A DNA stretch of 64,000 nucleotides from Aulosira sp. FACHB-615 (GCF_014698045.1 NZ_JACJSE010000027.1:22775-86774); one strand, 5' to 3'; positions 9,282 through 18,326 are shown, counted from the stretch's first letter. A program made the numbers and translations. Notes: generated by a model not told the origin, from the sequence alone.

Positions 9282-9370
9282 GACGGAATTTACACACAAA
9301 GATTGTAAACACTGGGTGTAAGGGTGTAGGGGTATATGTATCCAAAACCCTTACACCCTTAATTTTTTGT
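9282..9370. repeat. Copy of the GTGTAAGGGTGTAGGGG intergenic repeat
   Basis: It follows the stop of the DsbA-like gene. ACACAAAGATTGT, GGGTGTAAGGGTGTAGGGG and the complementary CCAAAACCCTTACACCC match the interior of the element at 8149-8290 and the repeats at 29775-30046. The facing purine-rich and pyrimidine-rich arms can fold into a long hairpin, so the element may also act as a terminator. Confidence 0.55.
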
Positions 9371-9420
9371 ATCAAAGAACCACAAAGGACAAGTAGGACA
9401 CGAAGTTATAGCAATCCTAT

Positions 9421-9500
9421 CTCTCTCTTATCTACCTTATCTAACTTATCTCCCTTGTCTACCTTGTCTACCTTGTCTACCTTGTCTACCTTGTCTCCCT
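9421..9500. repeat. Tandem CTTGTCTAC nonamer array
   Basis: About eight copies of a 9-bp unit, CTTGTCTAC or close variants (TTATCTACC, CTTGTCTCC), lie head to tail. The reverse complement (GGAGACAAG type) appears at 15137-15185, 46471-46507 and 63688-63739. This is the short tandemly repeated sequence class known from Nostoc and relatives. It is not a CRISPR: there are no spacers. Confidence 0.75.
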
Positions 9501-9519
9501 ACACTTGAAGACTTGTTCG

Positions 9520-9891
9520 TTAATCTTCCAATGATTGGGCTTGTACTTCTACCGCAGTCACATCAATTGTGCCTTCTGGTGCAAAGCGTTGGAAGTGGCC
9601 TTTCTGGACTAATAGCTGTTCGCCACAGTTAGGACATTGTAATTGGCTATTGTTCAAACCAGTGAATTCGTAGGCGCAGACAGGACACTTGTCAGTTACT
9701 AAGTTGCGTTGTAGCCACCAGCGAAACCCAACGAAAGCCACTACAGGCGCTAGTGACAGCAGTGCAAACAGGATAAATAAAGATTTTACTAACCAACCCA
9801 GTCCCAATGAACCTAGCAACCAGATAACTGCTAAGAAAGTGAGCAAAGGGCGGAGATTTAGCATATTCAATTGTGAATTGTTAAAGCTCAT
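9520..9891 (-). CDS. Small membrane protein with C-terminal zinc ribbon
   Basis: A 123-residue protein. Two hydrophobic helices (about 13-35 and 36-57) are followed by a rubredoxin-like zinc ribbon with CPVC (about 71-74) and CPNC (about 89-92), then an acidic tail. Topology suggests an integral membrane protein with a metal-binding soluble end. It resembles conserved cyanobacterial hypotheticals, but I know no function. The start could instead be the ATG at 9864 (MLNLRPLL), which removes nine polar residues. Confidence 0.7.
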   Translation of the reverse strand: MSFNNSQLNMLNLRPLLTFLAVIWLLGSLGLGWLVKSLFILFALLSLAPVVAFVGFRWWLQRNLVTDKCPVCAYEFTGLNNSQLQCPNCGEQLLVQKGHFQRFAPEGTIDVTAVEVQAQSLED

Positions 9892-9969
9892 TTTTTAATT
9901 ACAGTCTTGCTCTCTTTCTAGGATAGCGAGTTTAGAGATTGTCAAGGGTCATTTGTTATTGGTCATTGG

Positions 9970-11136
9970 TTAAGATGTTTTTACTAACGCTGCAAGCTGC
10001 TGTTTAAAGGCTACTGTCCCGAAATGGGCGATCGCTTGTTCGCGCAACCACTTGCCATCACAGCGTTGATCATTCTTTTGTAAAATTTCAATACAAGCGG
10101 CGGCGACAGCATCAGCATCACGGTGTGGGACTCGCCAGCCTAGTTTACCATCTTGTAAAGGATCAGCCGAACCATCTGCATCACCCGATAAAACTGGGAT
10201 ACCACAAGCCATTGCTTCTAGATAAACAATGCCAAAACCTTCTTGAGAAGGCATGATATAAGCATCTGCTAGGCGATAATGGGCGATTAAATCTTCTGTA
10301 GGGACAAAACCAGCAAACACAACGCGATCGCTTACTCCCAAATCTTGGGCTAACTTGGCTAATCGCGGTTGATCATCACCACGCCCAATTACCAAATATT
10401 TCACTTCTGGGACAACCTGCGCGATTTGAGGTAAAGCCCGAATTGTGACATCTACGCCTTTGTAAATATCACCCGACCACAGGCGTGCTACTGTCATCAA
10501 GACTTTAGCATCTGTTAAACCATACTTCTCGACTAATTCTGGTAGTTTTTCCCCTGGGGTAAATTTATCACCATCAATTGCACAAGGCAGCATTTTCACT
10601 TTGTCGGGGTTAATTCTATTAGCTACACAAGCGCGATCGCGGCTGTAACGGCTGATTGTCCAAATTTCACTGGCTGCGGCGAGTGCGCGGCGTTCTAGAG
10701 TATTTAAGGGTTCCCAGACTTCTTTTCCGTAGGTGAGGACTGTGTAGGGAATACCTAACGGCTGACAAAGAGTTTGGATTAAGACGGCAAGTTTAATATG
10801 ACCACAAAATACACGTTCTGGACGTTTTTGTAAAAGAAACTTTAATAAAGCCCCAGCCATCGCCATTCTGCCAATTTGCGGCGACTTATTTTTAAAATAA
10901 TGGAATTTTACACTCTCAGACACAAAAGGATTAACACAGTCTGGACTATCTCGCAGGACGAAAACATCTGTCTTGTAACCTGCATTCAACTCTGTATAAG
11001 CCTGAAAGATATCTTTGACATAAGACTGAATCCCCCCTTCACAACCAAAAACTTCGATAAAAACGAAAGATTGGTGCGGAGTTGGGTGAACTTTGTTAAT
11101 ACCTTGTAGTTTTCTTTGGGTTAAATCAGTCAGCAT
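9970..11136 (-). CDS. GT4-family glycosyltransferase
   Basis: A 388-residue GT-B fold enzyme. The N-terminal Rossmann half has EVFGCEGGIQSYVKDI, the Gly-rich acceptor-side loop of GT4 enzymes. The C-terminal half has VARLWSGDIYKGVDV, YLVIGRGDD, VVFAGFVP and the nucleotide-sugar motif PSQEGFGIVYLEAMACGIPV, including the E-x7-E pair. It transfers a sugar from a nucleotide donor to an unknown acceptor, probably a polysaccharide or glycolipid, at the cytoplasmic membrane. It stands alone on the minus strand, so context does not identify the substrate. Confidence 0.88.
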   Translation of the reverse strand: MLTDLTQRKLQGINKVHPTPHQSFVFIEVFGCEGGIQSYVKDIFQAYTELNAGYKTDVFVLRDSPDCVNPFVSESVKFHYFKNKSPQIGRMAMAGALLKFLLQKRPERVFCGHIKLAVLIQTLCQPLGIPYTVLTYGKEVWEPLNTLERRALAAASEIWTISRYSRDRACVANRINPDKVKMLPCAIDGDKFTPGEKLPELVEKYGLTDAKVLMTVARLWSGDIYKGVDVTIRALPQIAQVVPEVKYLVIGRGDDQPRLAKLAQDLGVSDRVVFAGFVPTEDLIAHYRLADAYIMPSQEGFGIVYLEAMACGIPVLSGDADGSADPLQDGKLGWRVPHRDADAVAAACIEILQKNDQRCDGKWLREQAIAHFGTVAFKQQLAALVKTS

Positions 11137-11315
11137 TTAAGTTTTTATTAATACAAGTTCTACTTTAGTGCAGCTTGAATTATTTCTATACTGCTGCCAA
11201 ATTTTACCAAAAATGTCACTAAAATCGTATGCTGACTTTACCAGACTGAGTGTATTTTTTATACACTGATTTTTTGTATTTACCCTTAAATCACCTGATT
11301 TTTCACCATTGGAAT

Positions 11316-11750
11316 TTATTGGTGACTGTACTCGATAATTAACAGACAATTTCGCTCATCCGTGCTACGTTCATAAACCACCCGATCCGTCAAACGCCTC
11401 AACAAAAACCAGCCATAACCTCCTTCCTGGGGATTACCAGGTTCCGGCTCGGCGATTTCATCTGGATTAAAAGGCTGGCCATGATCCCAAATTCTAATCT
11501 CCATTCGGTCAACCCATAGACTCACTTCAATATCTATGGTTGTTTCCGGTGGTAAAGTCTCATGAGCATGGCGAACTGCATTGGTAAAGCCCTCTGCTAA
11601 AGCTAAATTCAGACAATAGAGTTGGTGTTCTGTCCAACCACGTTGACATAAATATTTGAGACAAAACTGCTCAAACCATTGTTGAACCTTATTTAAGAGC
11701 GGAAGTTCGCTCCTGACAGTCAGATGGTCGCGCTCCACCATTCTCAGCAT
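11316..11750 (-). CDS. Anti-sigma regulatory factor (RsbW-like HATPase)
   Basis: A 144-residue GHKL-fold ATPase of the HATPase_c_2 family. The N-box is EGFTNAVRHA (about 53-62), the G1 box WDHGQPF (about 92-98), and the G2 segment GGYGWFLLRRLTD (about 113-125). No sensor or His-phosphotransfer domain is present, matching RsbW/SpoIIAB-type Ser/Thr kinases that bind sigma factors or STAS anti-anti-sigma factors. No STAS partner gene is adjacent. The ATG at 11750 has AAGG about 8 nt upstream; a second ATG lies three codons in. Confidence 0.87.
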   Translation of the reverse strand: MLRMVERDHLTVRSELPLLNKVQQWFEQFCLKYLCQRGWTEHQLYCLNLALAEGFTNAVRHAHETLPPETTIDIEVSLWVDRMEIRIWDHGQPFNPDEIAEPEPGNPQEGGYGWFLLRRLTDRVVYERSTDERNCLLIIEYSHQ

Positions 11751-12125
11751 TGACCTTGACTTGAGTATTCAATAAAAATGTTTTGACTGGTTGACTTGGG
11801 GAGATTTTTAATTTTGGTATAGCTTGTGATGTTATGGGACAAAGTTAAATGTCCTAAAATCTGCTTTGCTATATACCCAAAAAATCTCAGGTACTGCCTA
11901 GTACAGTTGGAGTAAATAAACAGACCATAATAAATTGCTAAAAAGCTTGTGGTATCAATATTCTTCCTTTTGCCTTTTTGTACTAAATTACTAAAATTGA
12001 CGCTTGTTAGTTGTTTCACTAGCATATTTTAGAGGGTATGAGTGGTTTTAGCCACCACCCACACCCTTTTACATGCTAATCAAACTTACACAAGCGTCAA
12101 AGCAATTTTCGGTAACTAATCTAAT
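11751..12125. other. Intergenic region downstream of petD
   Basis: No supported gene. A 93-codon minus-strand frame spans much of it but has no recognisable motif and unusual composition, so it is rejected. The stretch 12026-12090 (GAGGGTATGAGTGG facing CCACCACCCACACCCT) can form an imperfect hairpin that may end petD transcription. Confidence 0.5.
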
Positions 12126-12608
12126 TTAGAAAAGTCCCAAGGTCAAGGATTTGTCTAAAGGTAAAGCTGCGCCAATACCCAACCACAAAGTTACCAAAGT
12201 GCCAAACAGAAATACTGTAGTTGCAACTGGGCGACGGAAGGGGTTTTGGAACTTATTCACGCTCTCAATAAAGGGAATCAGAATTAGTCCCAGGGGTACG
12301 GAAGCCATTGCGAGAACTCCCAACAATTTGTTAGGAAGCGATCGCAAAATTTGGAATACAGGGTACAAGTACCACTCTGGTAGAATTTCCAGTGGTGTAG
12401 CGAAAGGATCTGCTGGTTCACCTGTCATTGCTGGATCTAGTACAGCTAGAGCCACAATACAAGCGAAAGATCCCATAATTACAACTGGGAATATATAAAG
12501 TAGGTCATTGGGCCAAGCGGGTTCACCATAATAGTTGTGACCCATTCCCTTAGCCAGCTTGGCTCTTAAGATAGGATCGCTCAGATCGGGTTTTTTCTGT
12601 GTTGCCAT
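12126..12608 (-). CDS. petD: Cytochrome b6f complex subunit IV
   Basis: A 160-residue thylakoid membrane protein of the usual length, three transmembrane helices. With cytochrome b6 it forms the quinol-oxidising core of the b6f complex. The Qo-site motif PEWY is at 77-80 (ILPEWYLYPVFQILR), and the N-terminus MATQKKPDLSDP is typical. It lies downstream of petB on the same strand with 227 bp between, the standard cyanobacterial petB-petD order. Confidence 0.98.
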   Translation of the reverse strand: MATQKKPDLSDPILRAKLAKGMGHNYYGEPAWPNDLLYIFPVVIMGSFACIVALAVLDPAMTGEPADPFATPLEILPEWYLYPVFQILRSLPNKLLGVLAMASVPLGLILIPFIESVNKFQNPFRRPVATTVFLFGTLVTLWLGIGAALPLDKSLTLGLF

Positions 12609-12674
12609 TTTTAAATGCGTTCTCCTGCTGAATTTCAGTTAAAGCATTGATGTTAGCCATTTGCTTTGAGGCTT

Positions 12675-12695
12675 CCCCAGTCTTGTCAGACGGGG
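12675..12695 (-). terminator. Stem-loop in the petB-petD spacer
   Basis: CCCCAGTCT and AGACGGGG flank a short loop at 12675-12695, giving a GC-rich stem with one bulge. No U-run follows on the petBD strand. It is more likely an RNA processing or stability element between the two cistrons than a strong terminator. Confidence 0.4.
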
Positions 12696-12835
12696 GAATA
12701 GCCATTATTTCTTAGTCAAACTGTCTGTGATTTTTTACTGATGTGCCATATCTAATTGTTCATCAGTTTAAAACAAACAAATTTGTCTGGAAATAGCTAA
12801 TGCCTGTTCACATTTTGGCTGAACCAACAATGAAA

Positions 12836-13483
12836 TTACAAAGGCCCGGAAATGCCTTGTTTGCGAATCATCAAGAAGTGGAACAGCATGAAGACTGCAA
12901 TTAGCCAAGGTAGAACAAAGGTGTGGGCGCTGTAGTAACGAGTTAATGTTCCTTGACCAACACTAGAACCACCGCGCAACAAATCAGAAATCAATGTCCC
13001 AACAACAGGAATCGCTTCTGGTACACCACTCACGATTTTCACAGCCCAGTATCCTACTTGATCCCAAGGCAGAGAGTAGCCGGTTACTCCAAAGGAAACG
13101 GTGATCACAGCCATGATGACACCACTTACCCAGGTTAATTCGCGGGGCTTTTTAAAACCACCAGTTAAGTAAACCCGGAAAACGTGCAGAATCATCATTA
13201 ACACCATCATGCTGGCAGACCAACGGTGGATGGAGCGAATCAGCCAACCGAAGTTTACTTCGTTCATGATGTACTGTACAGAAGCATAAGCTTCTGTAAC
13301 TGTTGGTCTGTAGTAGAACGTCATTGCGAATCCAGTAGCAAACTGGATGAGAAAACAGACTAGAGTAATTCCACCCAGACAGTAAAAGATGTTGACGTGG
13401 GGAGGGACGTACTTGCTTGTTACGTCTTCAGCAAGCGCCTGAATTTCCAAGCGTTCCTCAAACCAGTCGTAAACGTTGGCCAT
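12836..13483 (-). CDS. petB: Cytochrome b6
   Basis: A 215-residue, four-helix thylakoid protein that carries the two b hemes and heme cn of the b6f complex. All ligands are in place: Cys35 for heme cn (NIFYCLGG), His86 and His187 for one b heme, and His100 and His202 for the other. The C-terminus KQGISGPL is standard. It is first in the petB-petD unit and divergent from ctpA, so the 366-bp spacer carries both promoters. Confidence 0.98.
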   Translation of the reverse strand: MANVYDWFEERLEIQALAEDVTSKYVPPHVNIFYCLGGITLVCFLIQFATGFAMTFYYRPTVTEAYASVQYIMNEVNFGWLIRSIHRWSASMMVLMMILHVFRVYLTGGFKKPRELTWVSGVIMAVITVSFGVTGYSLPWDQVGYWAVKIVSGVPEAIPVVGTLISDLLRGGSSVGQGTLTRYYSAHTFVLPWLIAVFMLFHFLMIRKQGISGPL

Positions 13484-13849
13484 ACAATCTCAAGTTCCTA
13501 AAAAATCGGTTGCGGTTGATAAATCTCCCAATTGGCAATTTTGGGATTTTCACAAAAAGGTTGTTTGTTTGGTTTTTTTGCTTTCAGAGTGATGAGCGTT
13601 TTCAGCAACTTAACACTCTGTAAATATGAAATATATGGCGTTCTCTTTGCAACCAAACACTTCAAATGCCAGTTCCAAAGAAGATTTTATCGTTTGTAGA
13701 GTGCCTTGTGTACTCATAGATTGCCTTAACAATTTGATGAGAGCAATGCACTACTTCTATAAAAAAAGTAACATAGTCGAGAGATAGATTTCATCAACAA
13801 CGAGAGAACTGGGCAGTTCGATACAATTTGGGTTCAGGTGGAATTGAGA
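13484..13849. other. Divergent petB/ctpA promoter region
   Basis: A 366-bp spacer between petB (leftward) and ctpA (rightward). No gene is supported in it. It should contain the promoters of both photosynthesis-related units. The only notable feature is the AT-rich stretch near 13750-13790; no operator is recognised. Confidence 0.5.
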
Positions 13850-15097
13850 ATGGGGTTCATGCAAAAGTACGTTTTTCGGGTGGTTTTGTCACTATTTTTG
13901 GGATTTTGTTTGGCGCTTGGCGGGTTTATCCCAACGGCCACAGCATTGACCAGTGAACAAAAGCTTGTTTCAGAAGTTTGGCGCATTGTCAATCGGACTT
14001 ATTTAGACGACACATTTAATCATCAAAACTGGGCAAGTGTGAGACAAAAGGTGCTAGAGAAGCCTTTGACTAACAAAGAAGCTGCTTACACGTCCATTCA
14101 GTCCATGCTCAAGAGTCTAGATGATCCTTTTACCCGTTTTTTAGATCCAGAACAGTACCGTAGCTTGCAGGTCAATACTTCTGGAGAATTAACTGGAGTT
14201 GGGTTGCAAATCGCCCTCAATCCCCAAACAGGTCAATTAGAGGTGGTTTCGCCGATTGAAGGTTCACCAGCCGAGAAAGCCGGCATTAGACCGCGCGATC
14301 GCATTCTCAAAATTGAAGGATTTTCCACAGAGAATTTAACTTTGGATGAAGCAGCAGCCAGGATGCGCGGCCCCATTGGCAGTTTAGTAACGCTGTTAAT
14401 TGAGCGTGATGGCGAAGCACAGCGAGAAGTGAGTATAGTGCGCGATCGCATTGAACTTAACCCAGTTGTTGCCCAATTGCGTACTTCTTCTCAAGGCACA
14501 TCCATTGGCTATCTTCGCCTGACTCAATTTAACGCCAACGCCTCTACAGAGTTGGCACACGCTATTAATAGTCTAGAGAAAAAAGGCGCTGCTGCCTATA
14601 TTTTAGATTTACGCAATAATCCAGGGGGACTTTTACAGGCTGGCGTGGAAATTGCGCGGCTGTGGTTAGATTCTGGCACCATTGTCTACACAGTGAATCG
14701 TCAAGGTATTCAAGGAAGTTTTGAAGCTTTTGGCCCAGCACTCACAAAAGACCCCTTAGTAATTCTGGTCAATCAAGGAACTGCTAGTGCTAGTGAAATT
14801 CTCGCTGGCGCATTGCAAGATAATGGCCGCGCCCAATTAGTAGGCGAAACTACATTTGGTAAAGGCTTAATTCAATCTTTATTTGAACTGTCAGATGGTT
14901 CTGGTTTAGCAGTCACAATTGCTAAATATGAAACTCCCCAACATCGAGATATTAATAAACTCGGAATTAAGCCAGATAAAATAGTTACCCAACAACCCAT
15001 TACCCGCGATCAACTTGCCACAGAAGCAGATTCCCAATATCAAGCCGCCGTCGAGATATTGGCACAGAATCCTTTAGTTGTGGGGAGTCGGGAGTAG
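13850..15097 (+). CDS. ctpA: Carboxyl-terminal processing protease (D1 maturation)
   Basis: About 415 residues. CtpA removes the C-terminal extension of the photosystem II D1 precursor in the thylakoid lumen. An N-terminal export signal (VFRVVLSLFLGFCLALGG, then TATA) is followed by a PDZ domain (GVGLQI to LIERDG, about 115-190) and the S41 protease core. The catalytic pair is Ser in GTASASEI and Lys in FGKGL, 25 residues apart as in other tail-specific proteases (Ser313, Lys338 from this start). A GTG at 13838 and an ATG at 13859 are alternatives; the ATG at 13850 has AGGTGG upstream. Divergent from petB. Confidence 0.93.
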   Translation: MGFMQKYVFRVVLSLFLGFCLALGGFIPTATALTSEQKLVSEVWRIVNRTYLDDTFNHQNWASVRQKVLEKPLTNKEAAYTSIQSMLKSLDDPFTRFLDPEQYRSLQVNTSGELTGVGLQIALNPQTGQLEVVSPIEGSPAEKAGIRPRDRILKIEGFSTENLTLDEAAARMRGPIGSLVTLLIERDGEAQREVSIVRDRIELNPVVAQLRTSSQGTSIGYLRLTQFNANASTELAHAINSLEKKGAAAYILDLRNNPGGLLQAGVEIARLWLDSGTIVYTVNRQGIQGSFEAFGPALTKDPLVILVNQGTASASEILAGALQDNGRAQLVGETTFGKGLIQSLFELSDGSGLAVTIAKYETPQHRDINKLGIKPDKIVTQQPITRDQLATEADSQYQAAVEILAQNPLVVGSRE

Positions 15098-15136
15098 GGG
15101 AAGAATGTAGGTTTTTTACAATCTGCCTGGAAATGG

Positions 15137-15185
15137 GAGAAGGGAGACAAGGGAGACAAGGGAGACAAGGTAGATAAGAGAGAAA
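15137..15185. repeat. GGAGACAAG tandem array
   Basis: Four to five copies of a 9-bp unit (GGAGACAAG and GTAGATAAG variants) downstream of ctpA, in the opposite orientation to the array at 9421-9500. A CCCCTACTCCC-type pyrimidine tract follows at about 15228-15265. No coding role. Confidence 0.7.
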
Positions 15186-15266
15186 AAGTTAACATGAAAG
15201 TCTTGACTCAGCCTTTGATCAAAAACTTTCCCCTTCCTACTCCCCACTCCCTACTCCCTATTCCCT

Positions 15267-15953
15267 CTATAAAATTGCCTGTACCTGTAACAAGTCGGAG
15301 AAATCCAAGGCAGCTAAACGCTGATATGCTTGGTCTATCACACGCTTACCTCTCAGAAAACCTGTATTTGCACCCGGACAAAGATACTCAAGGGTGTCTG
15401 GGGTAAAGCGTTCTAGTAAAGATTGAACATTTTTAATTTGTCGAGGCCAGTGAAAGGTTTTAGCGGTACGTAATGGTACTGGTTCACCCTGTTGATTGGG
15501 TAATAAATGCCGACCAGAAAATAAAACGCCGCCGAATGTGCTGTCATAAAGACAAGCGGAACCAGGAGAATGCCCTGGTGTCCAAATAATTTGGGTTGTG
15601 GAAGTAAGAATAATTTCTTGGGTAAAGGTCGTAACAGTTAAATTAGGTAATAAATAGGCTTCTTGTTCTTGAATGATCACCTCACAACCCAAAGCTTGCT
15701 GGAGTTCTGGGGTTTTGCCAATGGCACCACGGTGCGTAATCACTAACCAGCGTACACCCCCATGCGATCGCAAAAAATCCAGATTTATTTGTTCTAACGC
15801 TGGGCAATCGATGAGGATATTCCCTTCATTTCTTACAATGAAATAGGAGGTTCCTCCCAATGTGTCCCGATTTGGCACAAAAGCAAAAATGCTGTCAAGT
15901 ACAGGCCGTGGTGCTTTAGCATGATGACCGGGTGGTTGAGGTAAGGAACCCAT
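15267..15953 (-). CDS. Degenerate metallo-beta-lactamase-fold protein
   Basis: A 228-residue protein with the MBL fold order: LGGTSYFIVRNEGNILIDCP at the start, a core strand ending ITHRGAIGK, then WTPGHSPGSACLYD and LFSGRHLL. The metal-binding motifs are broken. The expected HxHxDH reads H-R-G-A-I-G-K; only the His in PGHSPGS is retained; the Asp after the FSG strand is Arg; and the last His region reads CPGANTG. It probably lacks a dinuclear zinc site and so classical hydrolase activity. It may have become a binding or regulatory protein. Confidence 0.75.
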   Translation of the reverse strand: MGSLPQPPGHHAKAPRPVLDSIFAFVPNRDTLGGTSYFIVRNEGNILIDCPALEQINLDFLRSHGGVRWLVITHRGAIGKTPELQQALGCEVIIQEQEAYLLPNLTVTTFTQEIILTSTTQIIWTPGHSPGSACLYDSTFGGVLFSGRHLLPNQQGEPVPLRTAKTFHWPRQIKNVQSLLERFTPDTLEYLCPGANTGFLRGKRVIDQAYQRLAALDFSDLLQVQAIL

Positions 15954-16209
15954 GAGAAAAACTATACAAAAATGAGGAGTGCTACAAATTTAATCACAGA
16001 GTTGAACTACTGATCTAATTTTCGGCTTGAGATTGTCAAACCGTTGTTTTATTAGCTTTTGTGCAGTTCATCTGTGGTCATGATGGAACAAATTGGTACT
16101 AAAAAATTCTGCCTTAATAGTTAACTATTGTTAAAAATTGGGGTTTGAGATTCTGCTTTGTGGTGGTGACACTACTGGTGGGATATTTTTCCAAATTATT
16201 AAAGAAAAC

Positions 16210-17688
16210 ATGAATTTTTGGTTTCTCCTCCTCCTAGGACTAGCTACTTATTTGATGGTGCAACGCAGTGCGCTTGGCATTACACGTACGCCTGTTTGGT
16301 TGTTATGGCTAGTTTTAATGACACCAGCATTACTATTGACTGGATGGACAGCCAGATATGGCATTAAACAACCTCCGCCACCATCACTGATTATCGGTTC
16401 TTCTATTGTTTGTCTCTTGTTATACTGGCTGTTATTTCAATGGGGGCGAACAGCGTCAACAGATAAGCAAACTGAACCTCAAACTCCCAAACCAGAATCG
16501 GTTATCCATCCTACCGCAGAACCAGTACCAGTGCGTCCCATTGAACCTACCGAAGAAAGCCAGCTACGAAATTGTTTTCCTTGGTCTGTATACTATATTC
16601 AAAATCTTGAGTATCGACCCCAAGCAATTATCTGTCGCGGACAGTTACGCACTACACCGCAGCAAGCTTACCAGCGAATTAAAGCCAACGTCGAATCACA
16701 ATTTGGCGATCGCTTTTTGCTCATCTTTCAAGAAGGCATAAATGGTAAGCCCTTTTTTGTCTTAGTGCCTAACTCACAAGCCGCTTCAGCAGTTAATCAA
16801 AACAAAACCGAAAAATTAACCAGACCAGGATTAGCACTTTTACTATTAATTACAACTCTTTTCACGACCACCTTTGTGGGAGCTAGAATTTCTGGGGTTG
16901 AACTCACAACATTGCAATCAAATCCCCAAACTTTGTTAGAAGGATTGCCATATTCCTTGGGATTAATCACAATTTTAGGCACTCACGAACTGGGTCATTA
17001 CTTAACAGCTAAATTCTACAAAATTCGCTCAACCCTGCCATATTTTATCCCCATGCCTTTCTTTTTGGGGACTTTCGGTGCGTTCATTCAAATGCGTAGT
17101 CCAATTCCTAACCGGAAAGCTTTATTTGATATCAGCATTGCCGGGCCAATTGCCGGATTTATCGCCACATTACCGATTTTAATCTGGGGTTTAGCTCATT
17201 CTGAAATCGTCCCCATGAATGACAAAATGGGTATTCTCAATCCTGATGCCTTGAATCCGAAATATTCTATTTTATTAGCTTTGCTTTCTAAGGTAGCTTT
17301 AGGCAGTCAACTCACAGCTAAATCTGCTATTGATTTACATCCTTTAGCTGTAGCTGGTTTTTTAGGATTAATTGTCACAGCCTTAAATTTAATGCCCGTG
17401 GGACAACTCGATGGCGGACACATTGTTCATGCAATGTTTGGACAACGCACCGCTATGATGATTGGTCAAATAGCGCGATTGTTACTGCTATTACTATCTT
17501 TGGTACAGTCAGAATTTTTTGTTTGGGCAATAATTTTATTATTTATGCCGCTAGTTGATGAACCAGCATTAAATGATGTTAGTGAATTGGATAATGGACG
17601 CGATATTTTGGGATTAATGGCGATGGCTTTATTAATTATCATTATTTTGCCACTACCACAGGCGATCGCTAACTTACTCCAAATTTAA
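16210..17688 (+). CDS. Site-2 protease, M50 family (EGY-like)
   Basis: About 492 residues. An N-terminal pair of membrane helices precedes a Pro/Glu-rich linker and a soluble domain (about 115-190), then a polytopic M50 core. The zinc site THELGHY has His259, Glu260 and His263; the third ligand is in PVGQLDGGH (Asp401), as in plant EGY1/EGY2 and cyanobacterial homologues. It should cleave membrane-anchored regulators inside the bilayer. I chose the ATG at 16210, which begins a hydrophobic helix; a TTG 24 codons upstream is possible but less likely. Confidence 0.88.
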   Translation: MNFWFLLLLGLATYLMVQRSALGITRTPVWLLWLVLMTPALLLTGWTARYGIKQPPPPSLIIGSSIVCLLLYWLLFQWGRTASTDKQTEPQTPKPESVIHPTAEPVPVRPIEPTEESQLRNCFPWSVYYIQNLEYRPQAIICRGQLRTTPQQAYQRIKANVESQFGDRFLLIFQEGINGKPFFVLVPNSQAASAVNQNKTEKLTRPGLALLLLITTLFTTTFVGARISGVELTTLQSNPQTLLEGLPYSLGLITILGTHELGHYLTAKFYKIRSTLPYFIPMPFFLGTFGAFIQMRSPIPNRKALFDISIAGPIAGFIATLPILIWGLAHSEIVPMNDKMGILNPDALNPKYSILLALLSKVALGSQLTAKSAIDLHPLAVAGFLGLIVTALNLMPVGQLDGGHIVHAMFGQRTAMMIGQIARLLLLLLSLVQSEFFVWAIILLFMPLVDEPALNDVSELDNGRDILGLMAMALLIIIILPLPQAIANLLQI

Positions 17689-17817
17689 ACATCCTTCCAA
17701 ACGATACCTACTGACTAAATTGATAGTAGCCCACCCTGCTAGGAGCGATCGCTAATTAATAAATTCGGCGATGCCGTACTCTCACCGCTAAGGCCTTCTA
17801 CAAGATTAGCGATCGCA

Positions 17818-18105
17818 CTAATAGACATCATCATGATCACCCACATTTAGTAGGAGAATTGCGTCTTCTTTGCCTTCTTCTTGGTTAGCCACAAATTCAA
17901 AAAGAATGCGATAGCTGTAGTCAATGGAGCAAGCCCAAATTCCAGCAAACTCGCCTGAAAGCTTATGAGTTTTCAACGTAGGATGGAAAGGATCTGTGGC
18001 AAGTTGTTCTAGAGTTTCTTCAATCAAGGTGCGTAATTGAGGATTTTGACGTACCATACGCTTAAAAGCACGTAGAGATTTTGGACTCCAAGCGATTTCT
18101 CTCAA
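17818..18105 (-). CDS. RelE/ParE-superfamily toxin
   Basis: A 95-residue protein with the RelE-like fold: basic N-terminal helix (SPKSLRAFKRMVRQNP), then THKLSGEFAGIWACSIDYSYRILFEF, then a C-terminal strand ending LLLNVGDHDDVY, as in YafQ/YoeB-like toxins. It overlaps the upstream antitoxin gene by 4 bp, so translation is coupled. Expected activity is ribosome-dependent mRNA cleavage, but active-site residues vary in this superfamily, so activity is inference. Confidence 0.85.
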   Translation of the reverse strand: MREIAWSPKSLRAFKRMVRQNPQLRTLIEETLEQLATDPFHPTLKTHKLSGEFAGIWACSIDYSYRILFEFVANQEEGKEDAILLLNVGDHDDVY

Positions 18106-18326
18106 GCATCCAACTCCGCTAAAAAGTCTTTCACAGAACCGTATTTAATTCCGCCTTCTGCAACCTCTTGGCGAATTTCTTGGACTTCTTCCAAAAGCTG
18201 CTGGCGTTGTTTTCTATGCAAGCGTTTTGCTAAAATTTCTAGTAATGATTGCTGTTCTTCTAGCGATAAGGATTCTGCAACATCGATCGCATTTTGCAGT
18301 CGAGAAGTTTTGGAGATATCTGTCAT
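18102..18326 (-). CDS. Antitoxin of the RelE-type pair
   Basis: A 74-residue, helix-rich, charged protein (SLSLEEQQSLLEILAKRLH, then RQQLLEEVQEIRQEVAEGG, tail VKDFLAELDA). It resembles the small antitoxins that precede RelE/YafQ toxins in cyanobacteria. It comes first in the pair, which is usual, and overlaps the toxin by 4 bp. The N-terminal helical part likely binds DNA for autoregulation and the C-terminal part wraps the toxin. Confidence 0.8.
   Translation of the reverse strand: MTDISKTSRLQNAIDVAESLSLEEQQSLLEILAKRLHRKQRQQLLEEVQEIRQEVAEGGIKYGSVKDFLAELDA

Noticed and set aside
9421..9500. Regular repeats considered as a CRISPR array
   Set aside because: Units are 9 bp and contiguous, without spacers; no cas genes in the window.
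11137..11349. 70-codon frame between the anti-sigma factor and the glycosyltransferase
   Set aside because: It overlaps the end of the anti-sigma gene by 34 bp, has no recognisable features and fits intergenic sequence.
11744..12025. 93-codon frame upstream of the anti-sigma factor gene on the minus strand
   Set aside because: No motif, AT-rich composition unlike neighbouring genes, and no ribosome binding site; it looks like spacer sequence.
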